DNA from: Piromyces finnis | Lineage: Eukaryota; Neocallimastigomycota; Neocallimastigomycetes; Neocallimastigales; Neocallimastigaceae | Reading direction: 5' to 3' | Assembly (NCBI GenBank): GCA_002104945.1 | Contig: MCFH01000065.1 | Coordinates: 227,491 to 291,490, forward strand | Length of the DNA: 64,000 bases | Part shown: in pieces, positions 35,508 to 45,010 of the stretch | Position numbering within the stretch: the stretch's first letter is position 1 | Layout: each line of letters starts with the position of its first letter | Notes under the pieces: model-generated | Databases searched by the model: none | What the model saw: only the letters and a program-made list of their open reading frames with translations | What the model was told of the DNA's origin: nothing | Translations under genes and position numbers: made by a program

Positions 35508-36633
35508 TCAACATAAAGCCTTTTTTTTTTAATTCTTTCTCTTTTTTTAAATAAAAAACATGTAGTATTTTTTTTATTCCATATTTTAATCGCTATTTAC
35601 CATCATTTACAAATGACTTTTTTTTATATATACTTATTCTTCATTATCTATCATAATATTTTTTTTATAACAATAAGCATTAATAAAAATTTTTAATAAT
35701 AATTCATAATAATAATCACATTATTATTCCATAATAATAAAAGTTTTTTATAATATGCATAATATTCATAATAAAAAATAAACTATAATTTATAATAATA
35801 TAAATGTATTGTTTTACAATTTCAATTTTGATGTTTACATTTTTTTAATGTAAGCGTTTACATTTACATTATAATATATGAGTTTCCATCCATATTTCTT
35901 TTTAAATCATAATTATACATTAAACTTTTTTTTAATTTATCATTCAACTAATTCCACAATAAATTTTTTAAATGTTAAAAACTATATATGGTTGGATTAA
36001 TTTAAAATGAATTAAATCTTAATTATACAATATATTAGAATATATTGATATAATAATTTAATATATATTAAATTTTGATTATCATTCATTTAATTGAATT
36101 TGATCTTTACATTTTGCCATCGATGGTTTCTTTTCATCATTTAAAATAGAGTTTTCTAAATTAAATAAAATATTAAGTTTTCTATTAAAATTAAATTAAA
36201 TATAAATTAAAAAATAAAATAAATTATAAAAGTATTTAAACAATAACATCAATTAAAATAAATTAAATTTAATTTATTATGCTTTATAATTTAAATTAAA
36301 AATTATTATTATGATCTATTTTAATGACTATTTTCGAATTTTTACACATTTTTCTTTTTTTTCCTAATAAAACTACTTTTTTCCTTTTATGGTATCTATT
36401 AAATTGTATACAAAATCATTTAAAACGCTTGTCATAATATTATATGATAATACTAAAAAAAAAGCAACTATTTCCAAAAATAGAAAAAAGTCATCGATGA
36501 AGCCTTTATTACATTATTCTTCCCTTTGTGTATAAAATATATTGGCTGTTTAACTGTGTAATGCTACATAAATCTAAATGTAATAGAAAAAATAATTATT
36601 TTTTTAAAGTATTTAAAGTTTTATTTGTGGCTG

Positions 36634-36665
<32 letters not shown>

Positions 36666-36679
36666 TCATAAGAGGATGG

Positions 36680-36781
36680 ATGCAAAACAACAATTTGAAA
36701 TATATAAAACATAACATTTTTTATAAAGTAATGCAAAACAACAATTTGAAATATATAAAACATAACATTTTTTATAAAGTA
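36680..36781. repeat. Perfect 51-bp tandem duplication
   Basis: Two adjacent identical units beginning ATGCAAAACAACAATTTG at 36680 and 36731. It lies just after a long T run, consistent with replication slippage. Confidence 0.9.
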
Positions 36782-37099
36782 AAAAGTGATGATAATACTA
36801 TGTGATAATAATAATAAGGATGCTGATTATCATGATCATTATTGAATGGTATGATTAGATGCTTTTTGGTTTAAAAAAAAAGTATAATAAGAGTATATTA
36901 TAATAAATAGATGTTAGAATAATGAATAATAACTAGTGGATTAGTGAATAGTATTGAATTATTAAAAAAAAAAAAAAGGTTAAATTAGTACTTTTATCTA
37001 AATTTGGTTTAAAATGTTAAATTTATGTAAATAGTGCGATTAATATAATTTATAGGAAAAAAATACTTTTTTTCAATTATAATACAATAGTATGTATAT

Positions 37100-37345
37100 A
37101 AAAATCTTTATAATAATTCTCATTCCAAAAGTTATAAATATCTTTGATACATAGACCAATACTTTTTTTAAAAAATTTTAATTTACTCATTAATATCTGA
37201 TGTAGCAAAGTTGCGAATAGAGGAGTAATCATTCTTTGAAGCTCATTTGAATACTATAAATTTATTTTAAAAAAAAAGTAAGATTTATTCATTTTTTTGC
37301 TGGATTAATAAGAATGTATATTTTTAAGATGATTTTTAATGGATA
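37100..37345 (-). repeat. Inverted duplicate of 25663-26000
   Basis: The reverse complement shares the blocks CAAATGAGCTTCA, CTACATCAGATATTAATGA, CATTGGTCTATGTATC-like sequence and ATTCTTATTAATCCAG with 25663-26000. One internal deletion of about 20 bp is in the GTAGAAATCAAG part. Not a known element; a relic of a small dispersed or rearranged sequence. Confidence 0.65.
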
Positions 37346-37398
37346 CAATATATTGTTTATATTTGTAATATTATTGATATTATAAATGTCATAATTGA

Positions 37399-37860
37399 AT
37401 TTTTCTATATGACTATCATAACAAATTCATCAAGAATACTATATATTATCAAATTAGTGTATTATTTGTTTATTTAATATTCTGGTTACATCAAGTCAAC
37501 GAAAGTATTATCGGTGCAATAAGTACTGTTATTGATGCTTTAACAGTAGCAGATTATGGTGTACGTCTTGTCAGTGACTGGTTTTCTCAAGATAAAGAAA
37601 TTCTATATTATTTGGGGTAATGAATATGAAGAAATTAATATTTGTCCAAATTTATGTGTTGAAGTATGTTCAGGAGCTTTACTTAGATTAAGATACTTAA
37701 CCAAAATAGTTTTTTTCATAAATTCATTTAATAGATATGGTAGAATGTACTTGTGTAGCAGCAAAAATAGATGTTCATTATAAGACCACATTTTGTTATG
37801 ATAATCTTATTGGTGGATTAAAAGAAGTTGGAAATACTCCATTAATAAAAAGAGTTATAA
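37399..37860 (+). pseudogene. Unidentified protein relic in three frames
   Basis: A codon-like stretch begins in one frame (YLIFWLHQVNESIIGAIS...VIDALTVADYGVRLVSDW, open 37399-37620). It continues in a second frame (NEYEEINICPNLCVEVCSGA...RLRYLTKI, to about 37715), then a third (MVECTCVAAKIDVHYKTTF...NLIGGLKEVG, from 37737). Base composition is clearly less A/T-extreme than the flanks. It includes one hydrophobic segment and a cysteine cluster. I do not recognise it. It is either a decayed gene with frameshifts or a gene with very small introns; clear splice sites were not found. Confidence 0.45.
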
Positions 37861-38296
37861 TTATTAAAAATACTTTTTTTTTTTAAAAAAGTAAAGTTAA
37901 TTTCTTTTTAATAAAATGTATATTTTAAGGGTACTTTATATTGGTATTAGTTATAAAATTATATGTGACTTAAACCTAACTTTATATAATTTTTAGTATA
38001 ATATTAATTATTTCCATAATGTAAGAAAATATAATGTAAATGTAAAATAATAATCCATATAGTTCCATCCTTATAATTTATAAATTATTATTAAATAAAT
38101 CATTAGTATAAATTGACCAGAGAATAATAAGTATTATTAAAGAGGGCTTCTTGTTTTAGTAAAGTTTAAATAGTTAAAAACGACAGGATAAACATTTTAG
38201 TATTTAGAGAGAAGAAAAATATTGAAAGGTAATTAATAAAATTTTATATCATTTAAAGCTATATTCTTTCTACATAAAAACAAACCCTTGTCAATA

Positions 38297-38368
38297 TGAT
38301 ACGAGCTAATATGCCTAGCCACTTATTAGCCATTGCCATTAATTACTATAATTACTATAAATACTTTA
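38297..38368 (+). repeat. Diverged duplicate of the family C LTR start
   Basis: Begins TGATACGAGCTAATATGCC and parallels the first ~40 bp of the next LTR (TGATATGAAACTAATATGTC). It may be a tandem partial LTR or an older copy. Confidence 0.5.
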
Positions 38369-38821
38369 TGATATGAAACTAATATGTCTAGCTACATATT
38401 AGCCATAATTATAATAATTTTTATTATTTAAAATATTCAATTTCATATTTAAAAATTTATATCAAATATTTTATAATAATATAATAATTGATACATTATT
38501 TATATATTAATTATGGAATGTATGTACATATTTCATTACATTTTTATATATTAATATAAATTATTATTCATATATTATGAATACATTACATTATATAATT
38601 GATATTCAATTATATGTATAAGAATTTTATAATATAAAAATATTCATGTAAAAATAATTAATAATTAGAGAGAAGAGTTTTAATAATTAATAAGAAAAGA
38701 TTATAAGTGAAATTATTAATAAGAGAGAAGTTAATAATAATAATAAAGTATTTTCACCTAATATAATAAATTATAAATAAACTAATATTAAATGACTACA
38801 ACATAAAAGAAACATATATCA
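38369..38821 (+). repeat. 5' LTR of family C gypsy element (internally deleted)
   Basis: Shares its sequence with 21246-21831, including TGATATGAAACT and CATATATCA ends, but is about 130 bp shorter through an internal deletion near 38545-38570. It is followed directly by a primer binding site, confirming orientation. Confidence 0.75.
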
Positions 38822-38824
38822 AAT

Positions 38825-38841
38825 TGGTGCGAAGTGCGAGG
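38825..38841 (+). other. Primer binding site of family C element
   Basis: TGGTGCGAAGTGCGAGG lies three bases after the LTR end. A TGG start is what a tRNA 3' CCA end would pair with. It stands out from the AT-rich surroundings by composition. The cognate tRNA was not identified. Confidence 0.65.
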
Positions 38842-39506
38842 TTGTAGAATAAAAATATTAATATTAGTTAATTAAATCTATAATATTGGTGAATTTAGTG
38901 ATTTATTCTGTGTGTTTTATTGATAAGTGGAAGATAAACGTGATATTATTGAATTTAATTGAATTGATTGTTAATTTTATATTTCTTTATTTTATTTGTG
39001 TATTTTGTGAAATTTTGAGTATTTACTTTAATCAAATTATATTCTAATATCCACAATAATATTATTATTAATACAATTTTATTATTTTTATATAGTTGAA
39101 TATGAGAAACTGGGGAAATCGGACCAGAATAAAAACGATTAATCTTTTATTCATAAATGTTTATTAATTGGTAGATTATTTATTTTATTTTTGTTCAATA
39201 ATTTGAAAAGTTTTATGTTATACTACTATATAACATTATATTATATATAAAGAATTTTATATTTAAGAATTATTATAACATTTTTCATAATATTTCTACT
39301 TCCTTTTATTTATTTTATAATATTTGATTAATCTTACTACCAACTATATTAGTTATAGTGAATTTTTATTTTAAAGAAATTTTCATCTTATTTTTAAGTG
39401 AATTAAAATATTGTATTCTCTTATTTTAATTCTATTTATTTATATTTATTGTATCAGCATTTAAATGAATTAAAATATTGTATCTTCTTACTTATTTTAA
39501 TTCTAA
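38842..39506 (+). other. Leader region of degraded family C element
   Basis: AT-rich, no open frame. It contains GGGGAAATCGGACCAGAAT near 39113, similar to short blocks near 45510 and 46700. Confidence 0.4.
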
Positions 39507-39926
39507 CTATTTTATTTTATTTTATTTTATTTTATTTTATTTTATTTTATTTTATTTTATTTTATTTTATTTTATTTTATTTTATTTTATTTTATTTTAT
39601 TTTATTTTATTTTATTTTATTTTATTTTATTTTATTTTATTTTATTTTATTTTATTTTATTTTATTTTATTTTATTTTATTTTATTTTATTTTATTTTAT
39701 TTTATTTTATTTTATTTTATTTTATTTTATTTTATTTTATTTTATTTTATTTTATTTTATTTTATTTTATTTTATTTTATTTTATTTTATTTTATTTTAT
39801 TTTATTTTATTTTATTTTATTTTATTTTATTTTATTTTATTTTATTTTATTTTATTTTATTTTATTTTATTTTATTTTATTTTATTTTATTTTATTTTAT
39901 TTTATTTTATTTTATTTTATTTTATT
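39507..39926 (+). repeat. Perfect (TTTTA)n microsatellite, about 84 copies
   Basis: About 420 bp of uninterrupted pentanucleotide. Open frames across it are artefacts of the repeat. It lies inside the leader-to-gag region of a decayed gypsy element. Confidence 0.97.
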
Positions 39927-39989
39927 CAAAGAAAATTAAAATATTGCATTACATTATTTTAATCCTATATTTAAGAATTATTTTCATAC

Positions 39990-40310
39990 TGTAAAGATAT
40001 AAGATATATCTTTAGATTATTTAATAATTAATTATTAATTATTAAATAATAAATTAATATTTAGTAAAACTTATAAAATTTTTGAATAAATTTTATGGAA
40101 TAATTTAATAATAAATTATTTTATAATAATTCCGTTAAATTTAAATTAAGATAAATATTTAAGTTTAAGGAATAAAAGAATTTTAATTAAATTTAAATAT
40201 TTCAAATATTTTAAATAATTAAAATATTTTTTAAATACTTTTTATTTAAATTTAGAATAACTTAATAATTAATTATTAAATAATCTAAAGATATATATTA
40301 TATCTTTTCA
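39990..40310 (+). mobile_element. 321-bp LTR-derived element with inverted ends
   Basis: The left ~270 bp matches the start of the LARD LTR (10444 onward). The right end (about 40263-40310) is the inverted copy of the left ~48 bp, giving terminal inverted repeats (TGTAAAGATATAAG and CTTATATC-like ends). No clear target duplication is visible. It resembles a MITE-like or fold-back derivative of an LTR. Confidence 0.65.
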
Positions 40311-40315
40311 AAAGC

Positions 40316-40564
40316 ATGCGTCTAAATGAAGAATCTACCTTGGAAAATATATTACCTATTGAGAATCCTAATAGTACAAAAACAAAAACTTCAATTCAAA
40401 TACTAAAAGATTCAAAGGAATATAATATATGCACTGCCTTATTAAATACTCCAGCTAATATTACATTTGGACAACTTTTAGGTGTTAGTAAAACGTCCAA
40501 AGCCGAATTAATTAGAGGATTAAAGAATTTAAAGTTGGATAATAATATTATTAGTACTCCTTAA
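40316..40564 (+). pseudogene. Gypsy gag-pol linker fragment upstream of protease
   Basis: About 82 codons with ALLNTPANITFGQLLGV and KAELIRGLKNLK, a conserved segment that precedes the retropepsin in several fungal gypsy polyproteins (known from the family, recalled). It breaks off at about 40551-40564, where the sequence continues with the opposite strand of a protease/RT fragment. Probably family C or D. Confidence 0.65.
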
Positions 40565-41276
40565 TAAATTGACGTTCAACAGGAGTAGTTGAATAAATTG
40601 GCCCATAAAATAATGAAGCATTAGGTTTCAAATCGATAGAACAATCATATACACGATGTTCAGGAAATTCATCAACTCGTTCTTCATTGAAGACTTCATA
40701 TAAATCTTCATATTCCAAAAGTATACCGTTGATAGATTCTATTAATTCAGGATTCTGATCATCGGCTGTGAAGACTGTTTCTGTTGGAATGGAAGTTGAT
40801 TTATCCAAATTTGAGCCTTCGAGTTCCGTGATAAACATAACTTTAATATAGGGGTTAAGATATAGAAGAAGTTGGTTTTCATGAACTTAGAACCTAAGAG
40901 AATCGAAGAAGGAAGCTGATCAGCTACGTGGCATCGAAGTTTGTATTGACGAACTTCTCGAGTTCCTTCTAAAGAAGATAAGTTCATTTCAATGTTGAAC
41001 TCTTCTGTGATGTAATGCATTAGGACATTACCTCCCATGACCTTTACAACAGTATCGGCTGGTATAATCTTGATTCCTAGTTTCTTCACTAGATCCTTAT
41101 GAATTACATTGGCAGTAGAGCCGAAATCTAAGAGAGACGAAGTGATAACCTGTCTAAATCCTTTAGAAGTTTTTACAATAGTCTTCACGATGGGATACTT
41201 CTTCGGATCAGGATTTGGTAGCTCTAAGATATCTTGCTCTTCTACTTCACAGAGATAGCTGGAGTATGAATGTAAA
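40551..41276 (-). pseudogene. Gypsy protease to early RT fragment with frameshift
   Basis: The frame is open from about 41276 (YLCEVEEQDILELPNPDPKKYP) through the protease (SSLLDFGSTANVI). It shifts near 40840-40870 into the next frame (MFITELEGSN...FPEHRVYDCSIDLKPNASLFYGPIY), which corresponds to the region just before RT. The active-site triplet reads DFG rather than DSG or DTG, so the enzyme would be inactive. It is cut at 40551 by an inversion junction with 40316-40564. Confidence 0.8.
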
Positions 41277-42703
41277 ATATTCTATTCTAAGTTCAGGTTT
41301 GTATACACTAAATCAAACTAACACTAGTTATAAATTTATTTATTATTAAACTTTATTTATTTATTAAATTATATTAAACTAAACTAAACTAAAACTAAAA
41401 CAACCGTTGACTACTTTACCGTGAAGGTTATTTTACCAGAGCCCTCACTAGGTAATCAATTATTAATTAAAACTAAACTAATTATTAACTAATGTTAATT
41501 TATCTAAACTAAATTAACCTATACCACTAACTATACGATTTTCCAACTATCGTTTCAATAGTTGAAAAATTTTCTTTATTTATACTTTTTAAATAAATTG
41601 AATAAATTCTAATATACATGTTTTAATATTATAATTTTACATTGTTTACATTTATGCATTTATTAAAAGAAATTATTTGTATTAAACTATTTAAATTCAA
41701 TTTATTTACTAAAGAATTTTCTAAACTTAAAATAAAGTTTTGATTTATTTACTATATGGTTGATTATATTTCAAACATATATTTAATTTATTTATTTCTA
41801 ATTTTGAGGCTTAGTTTAAAAAAAAATTTTTTCTTATCTAAAATATTTATTGGTTAAAAATTATTTAATTTAAAAAATTTATTTTATCATCAAAAACTTT
41901 ATCTTATCATAAAATTAAATTTACATAAATTTATGTTAATGTATTGTAATACATTATTTTATCGTAACTTTAGATTTCACATAGATTTATGTTAATGTAT
42001 TGTGATATAAATCTTGTAAAGATTTACGGTACATTAATTCAATACATTGTGCATTATTTTAAATACGTATTAAATACATTATTCTATTAATATAATATTT
42101 TACAATGAAATACTGTAACGAATTGGTACGTATTATTTAATAATACCATAAATTTAATTATTTATTTTATTTCCAGGAGTCGAACAAAAGGGATTTATAC
42201 AAAATAATATATTCTAATAAAAGAATAAAAAAAATGATTATTTGTATATTTATTTATATTATAACTAATAATTATTTTTTAGTGTTATTAATTATTTTGC
42301 TTTTACTTTTATTATTTTTAACAATTTATACACAAAGTATTTGAATATAAGAAAAAAAAAGGATTAAACATAAAAAAAAAATCTTATTTGTAACTTTCTC
42401 TTTTATTTTATTAATAAAAATAATTTTAAGTACATTTATATATTTAATATAAAAAATATTTTTAGTTAAAACAGATATAAAAATTCTCAATAATTAATTA
42501 TATTTATCAAAGAACTCTCTTTTCTTAATAAAAGTGAATTTTTGTTATTTTTATATAAAATTTTTATAATATTTTATTGGTTATTCAATAATAGATTAAA
42601 TTATTATTTTTCTTAAATAATTGCTAACCCTTAAAAATAACTATATAAATTTAATATTTTTAACTATATAATTTTATCACGTATCAAGATGCCTCCGCCG
42701 AAA
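41277..42703. other. AT-rich region with probable LTR/UTR relics
   Basis: No open frame. Less AT-extreme blocks at 41398-41455 look like retroelement non-coding DNA. The part 42470-42672 recurs, split in two, around the LINE cluster (47688-47770 and 52640-52731). Confidence 0.5.
42470..42672 (+). repeat. Dispersed repeat F, unsplit copy
   Basis: Its left half (AAATTCTCAATAATTAATTA ... AAAGAACTCTC) matches 47688-47770. Its right half (GCTAACCCTTAAAAATAACT ... AACTATATAATT) matches 52652-52731. It is probably part of an LTR of a gypsy family. Confidence 0.65.
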
Positions 42704-42783
42704 TTAAACTTCGTCTCCTGAAGTCTTATGGCAAGCATTGATATACGATAAAACAAAGGAAAATTTTAGTATTATCATTATTA

Positions 42784-42832
42784 TTAAAATTTTTTTTTTT
42801 TTTTTTTTTTTAAAATTTAGATTTCGAAATTT

Positions 42833-42869
<37 letters not shown>

Positions 42870-43163
42870 TATATATATACTAAATAAAAATTATTATTAT
42901 AATTATTATTTATAATTATTATATTAAAATTATTAATTATTATTTGATCAAATTTACAATTTGAATTTTGAAATTTTGAAATTTTGAAATTTTGAAATTT
43001 CACAATTACTATTAATTGAAATGTATTTTTCCATCAACTGAAATTCTTTTAAATTATTTTTGTAAGTATTAAATTTTTATATATATTTGTAATATTGTTT
43101 ATTTATTATGATTACTACTATCATTTATTAGTATTATTTATTATCATTTATTATTTATTTATT

Positions 43164-43229
<66 letters not shown>

Positions 43230-43241
43230 TTATTTTATTTT

Positions 43242-43262
<21 letters not shown>
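42784..43262. repeat. Low-complexity cluster: T runs, AATTTTGA and (TTA)n
   Basis: Includes T runs at 42789-42812 and 42837-42867, four AATTTTGA units near 42963-42998, about 20 TTA trinucleotides at 43163-43229, and a T run to 43270. It occupies the space directly 3' of the integrase fragment. Confidence 0.85.
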
Positions 43263-43273
<11 letters not shown>

Positions 43274-43292
43274 TTCCTTAAAATTTCACTTT

Positions 43293-44354
43293 TCATTCTT
43301 CATTTACATATCCTACATAAGAGGTATAATACGGAATTATATTTTTAAGGTGAATATTGCGTTCGGCTATTTCCCCTGTCTGTGGGTCACATACCGTCAC
43401 AGTGTTGAATTGTCGTTTAATAATTTTTAAAGGTCCAATAAAGTACGGGTCCAATTTTCGACGATTGAAGTGTTTTATCAAAACAAGGTCTCCGGGTTTA
43501 AATTCACTTCTTAATCTCCTTATTTGTTTTCTTCTATCCCTCCAAACCTCATTTGCAGTCTCAATATTGTTTATTGCTTCCTGAATCCAGTTATGGTGAG
43601 TAATAAATTTTCTAAGGTAGTATTCATCATCTGTTTCTTCAGGTCCTTTTTTATCTAAATTTATTGATAATTCAAATGGTTGCATATCTCTGCGACCATA
43701 TAATAATTCAAAACTACTAAATTTTGTTACTTCATTTTTAGCAGTTCGAAGTGCCCATAAAGCGCTAGGTAATATATCGTCCCATTCTTCATTATTTTTT
43801 CCTAACACTCTTAAATATTTTGAAATTTCTTTATTTCTGTTTTCAATTTGTCCATTTGAAGCAGGATGGTAAGTTGTAATATATTGTACAAACACATCAT
43901 TAAGATCTAGGAATGCTTTAGTTCTATCTGAACTAAATTGTGGTCCATTATCTGTAACCAAGACTTCTGGAATACCATGCCTACAAAACACTTCCGTTAA
44001 AAATCTTATCACATCTTCAGATTCAGTTTTTATTAATGGGGAAGCCTCTACCCATTTAGTCATATAGTCCACTAAAGCAATAATATACCTTGAGCCTCTT
44101 TTAGTGGTATTTAAAGGTCCTATTAAGTCCAAACTAACACGAGTAAAAGGAAGTTCTGGTGGAGTAGCAATATTTTCAGGATATTTATTTAATGGTTGCA
44201 CTTTACATGTTTGACATTTATGGCAACCTTTGATGAATAATTTTATATCTTTAGACATTCCTTTCCAATAATAATCTCTACATAACCTATGATATGTTTT
44301 ATAAATACCTTCATGTCCTATTGCATGAGCTTGAGCTATTAATCGGATTTCCAT
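43293..44354 (-). pseudogene. Gypsy integrase (family D), catalytic residues intact, 5'-truncated pol
   Basis: 353 codons: HHCC finger (H10, H14, C44, C47), catalytic D74 (SLDLIGPLN), D133 (VTDNGPQFSS) and E169 (NGQIENRNKE) with 35 residues between the last two, then the C-terminal GDLVLI and YFIGPLKIIKRQ. No chromodomain. The first Met is inside the zinc-finger domain; protease, RT and RNase H are missing upstream. This is a pol fragment although the frame itself has no stops. Relative to 20443-20907 it is the same lineage but clearly diverged. Confidence 0.85.
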
Positions 44355-44743
44355 AGAAATAAAGAAATTGTCTTAGTGGTTAGTAACTAAGACTTTGATC
44401 CGAATGTCTTGAGTTCGAGACTTCTAAATTACTTTTTTTATTTTTATTTTAATTTTTTTTATTTTTTATCAACTCGAAATTCTTTGATTGGTTAAGAAAT
44501 TTAAGTTGTAAAAAATCTTTTAGATTAATTTTAAAAATTTTTATATAAATACGAGTGGATTTTTCTAAATTTAAAAAAAAAATTGAGTTTTTATTAATTA
44601 ATAAATTATTGTTAAACACTAACCTATTAAGTTAAAATTTGTGTGTTTTTAATAATAATTTTAAATATTAATAATTAACAGTAAGATAAAAGTGTTTTAT
44701 ATTTACTAAGTTATTTTAGTAAATTGTTATAAATTTTTTATTG
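44355..44743. other. Non-coding gap within gypsy remnant, with a tRNA-like scrap
   Basis: Contains GTCTTAGTGGTTAGTAACTAAGAC and AGTTCGAGACTT near 44373-44430, reminiscent of tRNA A- and B-box sequence. No acceptor stem can be formed. Confidence 0.4.
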
Positions 44744-45010
44744 TTAAGAACACATTTCCTTACAAATACCATTATTGGGTTTAGTACTTTTATTGAGATT
44801 TTGGGTACTAGATTTGCTATCCAAATTACTGGAGCCTTTTCCTTTTTGGTTAGACGGGCGATTGTTGCTATTGTTCTTCCTTTGGTTGTTATTACGATTG
44901 TTAGTCTTGTTAGGGTTCTTGGAATAAAGATTTCCATGAATACCTAATAAATTGGCTATTAAGGGGTCTTTGTCCTTGTAGTTGGATTGTCTTTCCAAAG
45001 TATCAATTAT
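44744..45010 (-). pseudogene. Gypsy gag C-terminal fragment
   Basis: The frame reads DTLERQSNYKDKDPLIANLL, then a long Asn/Lys/Ser-rich linker, ending NNGICKEMCS and a stop. The Cys pair suggests the start of a zinc knuckle. It lies upstream of the integrase at 43293-44354 on the same strand, in the right order for one element that has lost protease and RT. Confidence 0.6.

Larger units (their letters stand above)
35508..37398. other. AT-rich intergenic region with a 51-bp tandem duplication and an inverted-duplicate arm
   Basis: No gene. Holds a 32-bp T run (about 36630-36660), two exact 51-bp copies at 36680-36781, and at about 37100-37345 a segment inverted relative to 25663-26000. Confidence 0.6.

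Noticed and set aside
39449-39994. Long open frames across the (TTTTA)n array
   Set aside because: A TTTTA repeat has no stop in some frames; the peptide is a pure repeat.
42704-43003. 99-codon frame downstream of the integrase
   Set aside because: Made of Lys/Ile/Asn runs over T tracts; no homology seen.
44368-44436. tRNA-like sequence (GTCTTAGTGGTTAGTAACTAAG ... GAGTTCGAGACTT)
   Set aside because: A 4-bp D stem forms, but no acceptor stem, anticodon stem or T stem can be paired. Kept only as a tRNA-like scrap.
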